A stretch of 64,000 nucleotides of DNA. It comes from Spirosoma fluviale (GTDB lineage: Bacteria > Bacteroidota > Bacteroidia > Cytophagales > Spirosomataceae). The notes beneath the pieces are model-generated. The model made no database searches. It was not told where the DNA came from and was given only the letters and a program-made list of their open reading frames with translations. This document shows positions 8,541 to 18,076 of the stretch, piece by piece. Both the position numbers and the translations under genes were made by a program. The stretch spans positions 868,001-932,000 of the forward strand of contig NZ_OCNH01000003.1 in the NCBI RefSeq assembly GCF_900230225.1. Direction: 5' to 3'. Positions within the stretch are counted from its first letter, which is position 1; every line of letters starts with the position of its first letter.

Positions 8541-9602
8541 CTACACCAGTCCCAGCTTCGCTTTGCTGTAATTGATGCAGGCAACGATGTTCTCCTCTTC
8601 GAGGGCCAGTTTTTCGTCGGTGCTCAACGGGGTAACTCGCGGAAGGCCACCGGCGTATTTATGCTGCTTAACCGTCCGAAGCATCCGGGCCAGATCGGAG
8701 CCGGGTACGCTGCCCATCGTTTCCCAATAGGCATTCGTCAAACAGGGAATTTCCAGCGGGTCGCGGGTGATCATTTCCAGGCTGAATGTGCCCGATGGAT
8801 TATGCTTTTTGCACAACTCAACCATCTTTGGTAAATCCAGTATACCCTTTCCCATCGGCACTTCCGACAGCAGAAAGCCATCGGGGTATTCTTCCACGGC
8901 CATATCTTTTACGTGGGTGCTGAAGGTGTACGGAGCCAGCGTTTGCACCACCTCCATCGGGTCTTCGAGCAGGGCCATACTGTTGCCAAAGTCGAGCGTA
9001 ACGCCAATCCATTCGCTATTGACCTGCTTCAGCAGATTGACCAGGTCCGGGGCGCGCCAGTCTTTGTGATTTTCGACGCCCAGCTTGACTTTGTACTTGC
9101 GAAGAACCGGCTCGGCCAGTTGCAGCGATGCCAGAGCGGTTTTCTTCAACTCCTCAAAGGCTGCGGGCGAATGGTAGGTTTCATAGCGTCGGCCCGTCGA
9201 GCAGACCGTGCGCAACACCTGTGCACCGGCTTCGCGGGCATTGACAACGTCCTGCTCAAACTTCGGGACATCCTCCGCTTTTTTAGGTAAACCAATCGAT
9301 CCTTCCAGATAGAGACCGTATTTCTCACGCTCATCGCGCACTTTTTTGGCGAAATCCGTCGACCAGCCGTTCACGATCACCTGCACTCCACCGGCACCCA
9401 GTTGGTGGCAATGGTCGAGCAATTGAATGGCATTGGTAAAAGCCGGGTACTTCTTACTGTCGGCTTTCGAATTCCAGCGACTCCAGTACGAATGCACCAC
9501 AATGCCCATTGGTCGCTCCTTTAAAAAGGTTGGCAGCTGCGGAAACGACAGGGCCACGGCACCCAGTGAAGCGGTTTGTAAAAAATCTCGTCTTTCCATC
9601 AA
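8541..9602 (-). CDS. Tat-exported sugar-phosphate isomerase/epimerase-like TIM-barrel protein
   Basis: 353 residues. The N-terminus MMERRDFLQTASLGAVALSF is a twin-arginine signal (RRDFLQ then a hydrophobic stretch). The body is an AP-endonuclease-2/xylose-isomerase-like barrel: VKLGVENHKDWRAPDL, GVTLDFGNSMALLEDP, FSTHVKDMAVEEY and FSLEMITRDP supply the acidic and histidine residues that bind divalent metal in this fold. Exported members are common in Cytophagales and Planctomycetes near sugar dehydrogenases; their reactions are mostly unassigned (epimerase or 3-keto-sugar chemistry has been proposed). The gene starts 32 bp after the haem-c protein upstream, so the two are probably co-transcribed. 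Confidence 0.85.
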   Translation of the reverse strand: MMERRDFLQTASLGAVALSFPQLPTFLKERPMGIVVHSYWSRWNSKADSKKYPAFTNAIQLLDHCHQLGAGGVQVIVNGWSTDFAKKVRDEREKYGLYLEGSIGLPKKAEDVPKFEQDVVNAREAGAQVLRTVCSTGRRYETYHSPAAFEELKKTALASLQLAEPVLRKYKVKLGVENHKDWRAPDLVNLLKQVNSEWIGVTLDFGNSMALLEDPMEVVQTLAPYTFSTHVKDMAVEEYPDGFLLSEVPMGKGILDLPKMVELCKKHNPSGTFSLEMITRDPLEIPCLTNAYWETMGSVPGSDLARMLRTVKQHKYAGGLPRVTPLSTDEKLALEEENIVACINYSKAKLGLV

Positions 9603-9634
9603 TGTAAAAGGGCTTGGGAGTTCAGGGTGCCGGA

Positions 9635-12208
9635 TTATTTGCCGCTGGTTGCTTTGCCTTCGGAGATGTAGTTATTCAGTTCTTTGGCCGTCCAGGGCAC
9701 CACCCGGCCCTGCGAGGTGACACGCGTCATACCAACGGTTCGTTTGGCAATAGGACCGGCATTGTTACCCCATTCGTTGCGGATGTACATCAGAATGGCC
9801 GTGATCGAGCCGTCGTCCATGGTGGAGTGTGAGGGCATGACGGGCAGAATATCCGGTACGTCATACACGCGCTTCGCTACTTCTACTGGCCCTTCCATGC
9901 CGTGCAGGATAATGAGCGATAACCGTTTTTCATCGCCTAAAACCCAGTCGGAGCCGATGAGCGGGGGCGCAAATCGCTTGAGTCCGGCCCCGTCGGTTCC
10001 GTGACAGCCCGAGCAGGTGCTGAGGTAGATCTGCCGCCCCGACGCAAACAGTTTTTGCTCATCGTCATTCAGCAGACTCTTTTTGGGTAGCGCCGTTCGG
10101 CTGGTAACGTGGCCAGGCCTAGCGCGGCCCGGCCACTCAAACATGGCACTTATCGTGGCCAGCCGGTCGGGTGTAAGTTGATCCGATGGCTGGGTCAGGA
10201 TTTTCGGGGCCGACGCCAGTTTGATCGGTTTTAGTTTGCTGGTACTGCCCTGAATCGACAGGCTGGTGAGAATTGCTTTCTCTTGCCAGTTCAGCGCCGT
10301 TTTGTTCGCGCTCAGCCGGTTGAGCAAGGCGGCTAATTCGGTTGGGTTTCGTTTGCGGATAACCGACGTGGTGAGCATCTCCAGAAATATTTCCCTGGCC
10401 GGTTGTTGGGCCTGCCATTGGGGTGATGTCAGCAGGGTTTGCAAAAAAGCGAATTCCTGATTGTACAGGCTGCTAAGAGCCGCATCCCGAATCAGGGCCG
10501 ATTCGCCGTAGCGGTTTATGATACCCGCCAGCAGGGGGTGCGACGCCGATGGGTCAAGAACCCCGGCGGTGAGCGCCATCTGGAGAATCTGTTCAATGGG
10601 GGATTTTTCCCACTGGCTAAGGAGTTGCGCACCCAGCTTTGTCCGAACGGCTTTATCGGTCTTCGCCATCGGCTCCAGCAAACGAAGAGCCGTTGAACTG
10701 ACAAGCGGGTCTGCATCGGTCAACTTGTCAAAAAGTAGCTCCGGATGGCTCATGTGCAACCCGTCTAGTGTCCATAACGCGTGAAAACGACCCAGGTTCG
10801 TTGTTCCCTTTCGGGCTAAATCCGTCAGAGCGGGAAGTATCGTTTTATCGTTTCGCTCGATAAGCAGCCGCTGAGCCATGTCGCGGTGCCAGCCGTCGGG
10901 GTTAGCCAGTTCAGCCACCAGATCAGCGGATGGTAATGCCGATAGTTTTTTCGCTTTCGCCGGTTGCCAGTTCTCCGGTACAATTCGCCAGATGCGGCCC
11001 CGGTGAACGGGGAGCACCAGATCGCGCTCAATCGTTTTTTCTTTTAGATAGGGCGTTACGTAGGCGCTGTGCTGGATAAGCCCCCTGTACATATCGGCTA
11101 CGTACAACCCGCCATCAGGTCCCGTTGCGGTATGAACCGGCCTGAACCGCTCGTCGGTGGAGGCCAGAAATTCCTTGCCGGGATGCGGGTCGCGGGCGGC
11201 AATCAGCAGGTCTTTATTCTCTGATACGTTGCGTTTGATGAGGTTTCCGGCGGGTTCGCATACGAATACGTTGCCGTAAAAAGGAGTGGGCAACGTTTGG
11301 CCCCGGTACACGAGTGGCGAACAGGCTGCCGTAAACTCCAGCAGGCGTCCCTCCTTGTCCAGCGTACCCGGTATATATCCCCGGTTCACCGCCGGATTTG
11401 GTCGGATGGGGTACACCCGCCGGTCGATGGTGAGGCCGTGATCGATACCTGTGGTGGGCGTATGGTGTTTGTTGCGGTTCAGGTAGTTGGGTGGGACGAG
11501 GTCGGCGTGGAGCTGCGACCAGTTGTAATTGTAATGCAGCCGCCCGCGATCGTCGTGGCTAATGCCCCACTGGCCACGGGCTTCGGTACTGTCGCGCAGC
11601 CATTTGCCGTCGACCTCGTGGTATCGGAAGCGCGATTTGGCGTTGTAAATCCAGTTGTCCATGCTGCGCCAGAGGCCGTTGCCCGAATGTTCGGGAAGGC
11701 CGCTACCCGCGTAGTCTTTGTCGATCAGGGTTTTGGTGTCGGCTTTGAGATCGCCGTTGGTGTCTTTGGTGAGCCAGAGTGCGCCGTTTTCGGCCACGAG
11801 TGCCCCGCCTTTAACCAATGCCAGCGCTCGGGGCATAACCAGGCTGTCGAGGTAGACTTTACTAACGTCCATTTGTCCGTCGCCGTTGGTATCTTCCAGC
11901 ACCGAAATACGTCCAACGGGTTTGTCTTCGCCTTCGCCGTTGATAGTGGGCATGAACCCGCGCATTTCCACTACCCACAGCCGACCATCTTCATCGAACG
12001 AAATCACGACGGGGTCCTGCACCATCGGCTCCGAGGCTACGAGCTGTATCTTAAGACCCGGCTCAAGCTGAAAGGTCGCTTGTTCTTCGGCGGGGGTGTG
12101 GGCGGGGGAGGGGCCATCGTCCAGCAAACTGCCAATTTTTCCCTTGAAGCTCAACAGTCCGAGGAGACTGGCACCCAACACGTATAGGTAATGAACGGGC
12201 TTAACCAT
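9635..12208 (-). CDS. PVC-type haem-binding membrane-bound dehydrogenase with C-terminal cytochrome c
   Basis: An 857-residue exported protein: hydrophobic N-terminus (HYLYVLGASLLGLLSF), a beta-propeller related to soluble glucose dehydrogenases and NHL/PQQ-type propellers (FQLEPGLKIQLVASEPMVQDP, then DEDGRLWVVEMRGFMP; about 50-400), a helical HEAT-like middle (about 430-680), and a C-terminal haem domain with C732-x2-C735-H736 (CSGCHG) and a likely distal methionine in VMPSHSTMDDGS. This architecture was first noted in Planctomycetes and is widespread in Bacteroidota. It probably oxidises a sugar or sugar derivative outside the inner membrane and passes electrons to the respiratory chain. 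It heads a minus-strand operon with the isomerase-like, SDR and MFS genes. The substrate is unknown. Confidence 0.85.
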   Translation of the reverse strand: MVKPVHYLYVLGASLLGLLSFKGKIGSLLDDGPSPAHTPAEEQATFQLEPGLKIQLVASEPMVQDPVVISFDEDGRLWVVEMRGFMPTINGEGEDKPVGRISVLEDTNGDGQMDVSKVYLDSLVMPRALALVKGGALVAENGALWLTKDTNGDLKADTKTLIDKDYAGSGLPEHSGNGLWRSMDNWIYNAKSRFRYHEVDGKWLRDSTEARGQWGISHDDRGRLHYNYNWSQLHADLVPPNYLNRNKHHTPTTGIDHGLTIDRRVYPIRPNPAVNRGYIPGTLDKEGRLLEFTAACSPLVYRGQTLPTPFYGNVFVCEPAGNLIKRNVSENKDLLIAARDPHPGKEFLASTDERFRPVHTATGPDGGLYVADMYRGLIQHSAYVTPYLKEKTIERDLVLPVHRGRIWRIVPENWQPAKAKKLSALPSADLVAELANPDGWHRDMAQRLLIERNDKTILPALTDLARKGTTNLGRFHALWTLDGLHMSHPELLFDKLTDADPLVSSTALRLLEPMAKTDKAVRTKLGAQLLSQWEKSPIEQILQMALTAGVLDPSASHPLLAGIINRYGESALIRDAALSSLYNQEFAFLQTLLTSPQWQAQQPAREIFLEMLTTSVIRKRNPTELAALLNRLSANKTALNWQEKAILTSLSIQGSTSKLKPIKLASAPKILTQPSDQLTPDRLATISAMFEWPGRARPGHVTSRTALPKKSLLNDDEQKLFASGRQIYLSTCSGCHGTDGAGLKRFAPPLIGSDWVLGDEKRLSLIILHGMEGPVEVAKRVYDVPDILPVMPSHSTMDDGSITAILMYIRNEWGNNAGPIAKRTVGMTRVTSQGRVVPWTAKELNNYISEGKATSGK

Positions 12209-12334
12209 GAACGAGATACAGGTTTTTATGCTTTTGGAATAACCCCAATGTGATCAGTCAAGTAGTTTTCAGTAAAGCTTTTTCAGTAGCATAAATACTA
12301 CAACTTGTTCTATAAATTTCACAATTTGAGTTTT

Positions 12335-12426
12335 GTAGTGCCGACCGCCGATGCCGCCCGGTCGGGCGAGATGCAAGTTACTTCACAACCGACCGGGCGG
12401 TCCGACGCATCGGCGGTCGGCACTAC
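12335..12426. repeat. Inverted-repeat element, copy 1 of a two-copy family
   Basis: Lies in the divergent gap between the haem-c gene (start 12208) and the SDR (start 12500). The outer arms begin GTAGTGCCGACCGCCGATGC and close with the reverse complement ending at 12426. Compared with its right arm, and with both arms of the copy at 34851-34960, the left arm lacks 7 bp (GTCGGAC). The element also contains shorter palindromes around CGCCCGGTCGGGCG. Confidence 0.85.
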
Positions 12427-12499
12427 ACCAAAACAGTATATACGGATCACTTTCTGGTTTAAAGCCTACATTGTTTCACTTGGAGAATATAGTTACTGC

Positions 12500-13255
12500 A
12501 TGATAAGTCGATTTACGGAACAGGTTGCCATTATTACCGGCGGTGCCGATGGCATCGGAAAAGGAATTGCCAAACGAATTGCGTCGGAGGGTGCTACGGT
12601 TGTTTTGTTCGACATCAATACCGCATCGCTTGATCGTACCGTGTCGGAATTCATAGAAATGGGGCTAGCTGTTAGCGGTCAGCCCGTCGATATTTCGGAC
12701 GAAGCGTTGGTCATTGCAGCCATCGATCAGGTCGTTCAAACCTACGGTCGGCTGGATATTATGGTTAATTCGGCGGGGATTGTGGGCTTGACGAGCACAA
12801 AAATTACGGACTATTCGGTGGCCGACTACGACCGGATTTACCGCATCAACTTACGCGGGGCGTTCCTGATGACGAAATACGCCATCAAGGCCATGGAGCC
12901 GCGTAATTACGGGCGAATCCTGCACATGGCGTCCATCGCCGGGAAAGAAGGCAACCCGTTTATGGCGGGGTATTCGTCCATGAAGGCGGGCGTTATCGGG
13001 TTGGTCAAAGGCGTGGGGAAAGAGTATGCCGAAACGGGTATCACCGTCAATGGAATCGCTCCGGCGGTCATCAAAACACCGCTGAACGAAGACACGGCCC
13101 CGGAACAAATGGCGTATATGCTGGCCAAAATACCCATGAAGCGGCTGGGAACGGTGGAGGAAGTGGCCTCGCTGGCGGCCTGGATCTTATCGGAAGAAGC
13201 CAGTTTTAACACCGGGTTCATTTTTGATCTATCTGGTGGCCGGGCTACGTATTGA
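12500..13255 (+). CDS. SDR-family oxidoreductase
   Basis: The likely start is the ATG at 12500 (MISRFTEQVAIITGGADGIG), giving 251 residues. The open frame extends upstream to 12305, but that part runs through an inverted repeat and does not look like protein. Rossmann motif TGGADGIGKGIAK, NSAGIVG, catalytic Y158 and K162 in YSSMK, and the ending FDLSGGRATY mark a classical SDR of the 3-oxoacyl-ACP-reductase-like type, probably acting on a sugar or hydroxy acid. It is divergent from the haem-c operon and so may share regulation with it. A small lipoprotein gene follows 56 bp downstream. Confidence 0.88.
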   Translation: MISRFTEQVAIITGGADGIGKGIAKRIASEGATVVLFDINTASLDRTVSEFIEMGLAVSGQPVDISDEALVIAAIDQVVQTYGRLDIMVNSAGIVGLTSTKITDYSVADYDRIYRINLRGAFLMTKYAIKAMEPRNYGRILHMASIAGKEGNPFMAGYSSMKAGVIGLVKGVGKEYAETGITVNGIAPAVIKTPLNEDTAPEQMAYMLAKIPMKRLGTVEEVASLAAWILSEEASFNTGFIFDLSGGRATY

Positions 13256-13311
13256 GGCCCCTTACAACGCCTGTCCGGTATTTCGGGTCTGGTGGGGTAA
13301 AGACCACAGAT

Positions 13312-13656
13312 ATGAAATGGCTGTTTCTCCTTTTGTTGCTTGGTTCCTGTCGTCAGGATCAGGCCATTCCCAATCGGTGTGGGGTGAATGATCCCCTCAC
13401 CGACTTACCCTGGCTACAGCAGGTGGCAAGCACTGGCGTCAAAGGCCTCGGGACAAGTATTGTGCAGGGCACCTACCAGAATCAAACCGTTTATGCTGTT
13501 TACAACTGCGGGCGTTGTTTCGCCGGACCGTATGTTACTATTTATCGTTGTGATGGCTCACGCATTTGCAGCAGTTCTCTTCTGGATACGTCATCGGGTG
13601 GATGCAGTCAAATCGCCCGGAATCTGAGTGATAAACAGACCTTGCTTGACGACTAG
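13312..13656 (+). CDS. Small lipoprotein of unknown function
   Basis: I choose the ATG at 13312 because MKWLFLLLLLGSCRQDQ is a lipoprotein signal with the lipidated cysteine at C13. The mature part (about 100 residues) has several cysteines (RCGVND, NCGRCF, RCDGSRICSSS, GGCSQ) that could form disulfides in the periplasm or outer membrane. The motif VYAVYNCGRCFAGPYVTIYRCDG recalls short 'PepSY-less' Bacteroidota lipoproteins that give the name of a found item back from sequence alone only weakly, so I assign no function. Confidence 0.6.
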   Translation: MKWLFLLLLLGSCRQDQAIPNRCGVNDPLTDLPWLQQVASTGVKGLGTSIVQGTYQNQTVYAVYNCGRCFAGPYVTIYRCDGSRICSSSLLDTSSGGCSQIARNLSDKQTLLDD

Positions 13657-13672
13657 CCAGGTAATTTATTCT

Positions 13673-14341
13673 TCAAAAATTAACGCCCGTCGTAATGGCA
13701 AAGCCCTCGAACTTCACTGGCGTAGACCCAGTTTCGAACGCTGTTGGGAATAAGAAGTCACTCGCGTAGCGTTCGTAGCGTAGCGTGACGGGAATACTTA
13801 CTTTCTGTATGTCGATGGTAACGCCAATACCCGCCAGCGCACTCACCGCCGACCGGGTTACCGGGGCCAGATTGCCACTGTAAAAGACCGGACAAGGGGC
13901 GACAATGCAGTAAACTATCTGTTGCTCTTTGTAGGTGCTGCTGGCAATATGGTTATAGCTTACGCCAGCCTCCAGAAACAGCAGTTTGCCGCTGGGCAGG
14001 ACGTAATGCCGATAGACCACCGGAATTTTGACAGTAGACAGGCTGAAGATGGGTAATGACCAGTACGAGGCAGGTTTGACGTTCCGAACCTGCGTCCAGG
14101 ACGGTTGCACGTGCAGCGAACCCAGGCGGGTTAACTGATAGCGGAGGTCGACACCGGTGATCAGATCACTATGCGGGTTGAAATGATCCGGGAATCGGGT
14201 CGTTATGCGGGGATAAGTGTAACTCAGTCCCGCAAATACACCAAACCCAAATCGGCTGGCTTTTGCGGTTGGGATCTCCTGCGCGTACAGGCTCGTCAAT
14301 GTCAATCCGAAAACAAGCAGGGAGGTGAGTAGGCGCTTCAT
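13673..14341 (-). CDS. Outer-membrane beta-barrel family protein
   Basis: 222 residues with a Sec signal (MKRLLTSLLVFGLTLTSLYA, cleaved before QE). The rest alternates hydrophobic and polar residues in strands rich in aromatic residues (FGFGVFAGLSYTYPR, GVDLRYQLTRLGSLHVQPSW, VTLRYERYASDF) and ends GFAITTGVNF with a terminal aromatic residue, the usual pattern of small PorT/OmpA-like barrels. It is convergent with the lipoprotein gene (17 bp between them). Function unknown; a structural or small-solute role is possible. Confidence 0.75.
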   Translation of the reverse strand: MKRLLTSLLVFGLTLTSLYAQEIPTAKASRFGFGVFAGLSYTYPRITTRFPDHFNPHSDLITGVDLRYQLTRLGSLHVQPSWTQVRNVKPASYWSLPIFSLSTVKIPVVYRHYVLPSGKLLFLEAGVSYNHIASSTYKEQQIVYCIVAPCPVFYSGNLAPVTRSAVSALAGIGVTIDIQKVSIPVTLRYERYASDFLFPTAFETGSTPVKFEGFAITTGVNF

Positions 14342-14428
14342 TGTCAGGTGCAGTCGATGGATAGTTGATATTTGTTCGTTAACGCTGGCAGTATACGTAA
14401 AGTTAAGTAGAAAGCTTGTTGGTTGCGG

Positions 14429-17400
14429 CTAAGTGTTCCGCTGGCCGAGCGCCAGACTAATCGTAAAGGTTGTCCCTGCTCCCTCCTGACTGTCGACGTC
14501 AATTACGCCCTTCTGCAACCGAACATACTCCTGACAGATAGCCAGTCCCAGACCCGTTCCGTTGATTTGGTGCGCGTTGCTGGCCCGGAAGAATTTACCA
14601 AATAAATAGGGTAGGTCTTTAGAGGGGATGCCAATCCCCTCGTCATGTACGGCAATAGTCACCGACTGCGTCGTGAAATGAAGCTGAACACGCGGGTTCG
14701 TACTCGAAAATTTAAACGCATTCGATAGCAGGTTTGAGAGTACATGACCCATTAGTTTTTTATCCACCTGAACCGAAACCGGCTGGCCCGTAACGGTCAG
14801 GTCTACCAACCGCCCATCCTCCCGGTTTCCAAACGAAAAGGTAATTATTTCGTTCGCGAGGGCCACCAGGTCGGCTGCTTTCAAGTCAACCTGAACTTTC
14901 CCTTCATCCAGTTTGCTGAGCATTAGTGTATCGGCAATGAGTTCTTCCAACGACATGATCTGATGGTAAATCCGGTCGGCCTGTTTCTTCACCAGGCTGC
15001 TACCTGAAGAGTTACTGTTCAGGCCAGTGTAGTATTGAATAAGATCGACGCTGGAAAGAATAGCGGTAAGGGGTGTTCGGAACTGATGGGAAGCTGTTGC
15101 AATAAATTGGGATTTTAACGCATTGAGCGCCCGTTCTTTTTCCAGTGACTCCTCCAGAAGCTGCTCTTTCTCAATGACGGAGGTAATATCGGTAGCCACC
15201 CCAACTCGGCGTACCGGCGTACCCTCTTCGTCCAGTATAGTAAACAGGCGGGTATTCATCCACCGAATGCTGCCGGTTGAGTCGATAATCCGAAATTTTA
15301 AGACCGTCATGGGTTCCAGGCTTTGAAAAGATTGCTCAGCCGCCGGTATGTCTTCTGCCACAATATGCCTTAACATAACCTCCGGGTCTTTTTCAAAATC
15401 CTTTACCGTCAGTCCGGTTAATGCTTCAAAGGTTGGGTTTAAGTAGAGTTCCCAGGGAGCTTTCAGGTTCCGTGACCAAAAGATCTCGTCGACATTTTCG
15501 GCGATTTCCCGGAATCGCTGTTCGCTTTCCCGCAGGGCCGCTTCGGCTTGTCTCTGCTCCGTAATATCCGTCAGCGTACCCGTTGTGCCGGTAATTTCAC
15601 CGGCTTCATCGGTCGTTATCTGGGCGAAGACCAGTATCCAGCGATACCCGCCTGTTTTATGGATGTAACGAATCTCATGTCGGCAGTACGTTTTTTCACG
15701 GGTTATGAGCGGCTCGAACAGTTGTTGATTACGGGCACGATCTGCGGGCAGCACATAATTCAGGAAGAGTGTACCTATTGACTCCTGAATGCTGAAGCCG
15801 GTTATCTCCTCCCAGGCGGGGTTGAGGTAAATCCATAATCCCGCTGCGTCGGTCTGGAAAACGGCTTCTTTCAGGTTGTCGACCAGCAAACGGTACCGGC
15901 GTTCACTTACTTTGAGGGCATACTCTGCCTGGCGTTCACTTGTTTTATCCACAACGACACCAATCATCTCCCTGACCGTTCCACAGGGACTTTGATAGAG
16001 AAGTCCGTCAATTTGCAGGAAGTGGGTTGTTCGGGTAAACGGTAAATAGATACGCAAATTGAGGTTGAGCGTATCCTGTCCCTGCTTGATGGCCTGAATC
16101 GCCTGGCTTACATAGGGTAAATCGTCCTGGTGAACCAGGGGTATTGCTTCATCAAGATACTCAAAACAGTTTTTGGGTAGATTATAATAGGCATAAAACG
16201 GATCATCCAGCGTTATTTTGTCCGTGAGTAAATCCCATTCCCAAAGCCCCAGCTTTCCAGCCTTGAGGGCCAGTTTATTCCGCTGTTGAGCCTTGAGCAG
16301 CGTTTCTTCAATTGTTTTTAACGCGCTGATGTCGGTAACGACATTGATAAATCCCTGTACGGTATCCTGTTCATCGTACAGGAGACTAATCGTCGAGAGC
16401 ACGGTCATCAGCTGCCCCGTTTTAGTCTGTATCAGATTTTCCCGACGTAAAAATTTATGTTTGGTAACGTAGGCCATCACGACCTCATCATCCGGCAAGG
16501 ACGGATCGTCGATGAATGGCCTTAGCTGATCAATCTGCTGCTTATTGACCGTCGGCTGTCGTAACATGCTGGGTGTTCCTTTGTCCACCAGTTCGTCAGC
16601 GCTGTAGCCGGTTAGTGTTTCCAGGGCCGGATTGACCAGCTTGATAATGCCCTGTTTATCGGTGGCTATAATGCCCAGGCCGGCATGGGTAATAATGGCC
16701 TGCTGAATGGCCGACAGCTGGCGCACATCGGCCGTGCGATTGGCCACCCGTTGCTCCAGGGTTAGGTTTGTTTGCCGAAGATCCTCTTCGGTCTGTTTCT
16801 GGCGAGTGATGTCCTGTACCGTTAACAGGACGTCGTTGCCTACCCGTAACAGCGAAAAGTCACCCCAAGAGAGAACTGTCTTCAAGTCGGCCTGTAGCTG
16901 AAAGTATTGCGCTTCGCCCGTGGTGGCTACCTCAACCAGTTTAGTAAACATTCCATTGGCTGCTAAATCGGGAAACAGCTTCAGTACCGAATTTGTCAGC
17001 ATCTCCTCCTGACTGAATCCGGTAATAAGGGCGTTGCGGGGGTTGCTGATCAGGTAATGGAAATCGGTAATGTGACCATCCTGGTATACAGGACGCAAGA
17101 GCGCTAGCCCAACCGGACTGGAATTGAAAACGGTCTGCAACAATTGGTTGCTTTCAAGCAGGGAATTTTTTTGCGTATCATCTTCCGGAAAAGTGGCTTG
17201 TCTCAGATTTAGAACAAGCCGCTTTGATAGCCGGATGATCGTTAGCGACACCCATCGTTTATGCGTCTTTTGGTAACAATGGCCCTGCCAGGGCATACCT
17301 GTTTGCAGAACGCCCTGTAGTTGAGGGGTTAATATGTTATAATCGATGAAAGACAATAAAGACTCAGTAATGGTCTCTGACAAGTTTTCCGGGGGGGCTA

Positions 17401-17533
17401 GTAGCTGGGCAAAGCGCCGGTTGCCCAGCAGATACTGAAACATAGTCGTTTTATCACGACGACTGCGAACAGGTTTAAGAATAGCGGCTCCTTCTATCGA
17501 ACTATCAAACCAAAGCTGTATAAGTTTTTTCAT
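14429..17533 (-). CDS. Multi-PAS sensor histidine kinase
   Basis: 1034 residues, no membrane segment. After an N-terminal PAS-like region, four or five PAS/PAC units follow (about 125-250, 275-405, 420-540, 545-665, 670-790), recognisable by repeats such as NPALETLTGYSADELV, NPAWEEITGFSIQES and NPTFEALTGLTVKDF with PAC endings (GTTGTLTDITEQRQ, RRVGVATDIT). Then HisKA with phospho-histidine H816 in ATASHQFRTPL and an HATPase (NLLSNAFKFSS, DEGIGIP, GTGLGLAICQEY). It probably senses small molecules, redox state or oxygen through the PAS domains. No response regulator lies next to it, so its partner is elsewhere. Confidence 0.92.
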   Translation of the reverse strand: MKKLIQLWFDSSIEGAAILKPVRSRRDKTTMFQYLLGNRRFAQLLAPPENLSETITESLLSFIDYNILTPQLQGVLQTGMPWQGHCYQKTHKRWVSLTIIRLSKRLVLNLRQATFPEDDTQKNSLLESNQLLQTVFNSSPVGLALLRPVYQDGHITDFHYLISNPRNALITGFSQEEMLTNSVLKLFPDLAANGMFTKLVEVATTGEAQYFQLQADLKTVLSWGDFSLLRVGNDVLLTVQDITRQKQTEEDLRQTNLTLEQRVANRTADVRQLSAIQQAIITHAGLGIIATDKQGIIKLVNPALETLTGYSADELVDKGTPSMLRQPTVNKQQIDQLRPFIDDPSLPDDEVVMAYVTKHKFLRRENLIQTKTGQLMTVLSTISLLYDEQDTVQGFINVVTDISALKTIEETLLKAQQRNKLALKAGKLGLWEWDLLTDKITLDDPFYAYYNLPKNCFEYLDEAIPLVHQDDLPYVSQAIQAIKQGQDTLNLNLRIYLPFTRTTHFLQIDGLLYQSPCGTVREMIGVVVDKTSERQAEYALKVSERRYRLLVDNLKEAVFQTDAAGLWIYLNPAWEEITGFSIQESIGTLFLNYVLPADRARNQQLFEPLITREKTYCRHEIRYIHKTGGYRWILVFAQITTDEAGEITGTTGTLTDITEQRQAEAALRESEQRFREIAENVDEIFWSRNLKAPWELYLNPTFEALTGLTVKDFEKDPEVMLRHIVAEDIPAAEQSFQSLEPMTVLKFRIIDSTGSIRWMNTRLFTILDEEGTPVRRVGVATDITSVIEKEQLLEESLEKERALNALKSQFIATASHQFRTPLTAILSSVDLIQYYTGLNSNSSGSSLVKKQADRIYHQIMSLEELIADTLMLSKLDEGKVQVDLKAADLVALANEIITFSFGNREDGRLVDLTVTGQPVSVQVDKKLMGHVLSNLLSNAFKFSSTNPRVQLHFTTQSVTIAVHDEGIGIPSKDLPYLFGKFFRASNAHQINGTGLGLAICQEYVRLQKGVIDVDSQEGAGTTFTISLALGQRNT

Positions 17534-18076
17534 AAATAGGCAAAGCCTGTAAGAAAGAGAAAGGATTCGGGAGGTTAGTTTGTGCAGATTGTGTGAGCAA
17601 GTTCTTGCTTAGTGATACTTCCAGACATTAGTTACCTTTTTCCTTACGACAAATTGACTACAGTGCTTTTTTGCACTTGGTAGTTTTGGTTTGATGAATA
17701 AATAACATAAACATGGATTTTGTATCACATAGCTAGACAAAGGTAAGTTAGTATTTACTAAAAAGTAAGTACTATCTGGTTGATTATGTACTATTTTTAT
17801 TTTTAAGCGTACTAATATGTTATTTTTATGTTTAAAAGTTAAAAATCATAAATAAATTAATTTAACAAGTAGATATAGCTACACTAATTTTTAATTATTT
17901 CAAATGAAATTCTTTTTATATTTCTCTGATTGCCCGGCTATTCTCTTCCTATTCAAGCAGACTTGTTAGTGCTTATCAAACCGAATTAGGCAACGGCTAT
18001 TCTTCGGTGCGCCTTTTATTTTCCTTACTTTTGGCTTCAGCCCGATTTTAAACCGTTTTCAACCACAAACCACGTT
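17534..18076. other. AT-rich divergent intergenic region
   Basis: About 540 bp, clearly richer in A+T than its neighbours (especially 17690-17930), between the divergent kinase and SMP-30-like genes. No reading frame or RNA gene is evident. It holds the promoter candidate at 18003-18033. A lone CAAAGGTA at 17738-17745 (TACCTTTG on the minus strand) could be a -7 box for the kinase, but it lacks a -33 partner at 19 bp. Confidence 0.5.
18003..18033 (+). promoter_or_regulatory. Bacteroidota-type sigma-70 promoter
   Basis: TTCG at 18003-18006, exactly 19 bp, then TACTTTTG at 18026-18033. The Bacteroidota consensus is TTTG-N19-TAnnTTTG, so there is one mismatch in the -33 box and a full match in the -7 box. 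The start codon of the SMP-30-like gene lies 44 bp beyond the -7 box. Confidence 0.6.

Noticed and set aside
11297..12187. 296-codon plus-strand frame opposite the haem-c dehydrogenase
   Set aside because: Antisense shadow of a well-supported gene. Its residues (many V, G, H, A without pattern) reflect complementary codons.
12305..12499. Longer N-terminus for the SDR gene from the ATG at 12305
   Set aside because: The extra 65 codons run through the inverted repeat at 12335-12426 and precede the usual SDR start MISRFTEQVAIITGG.
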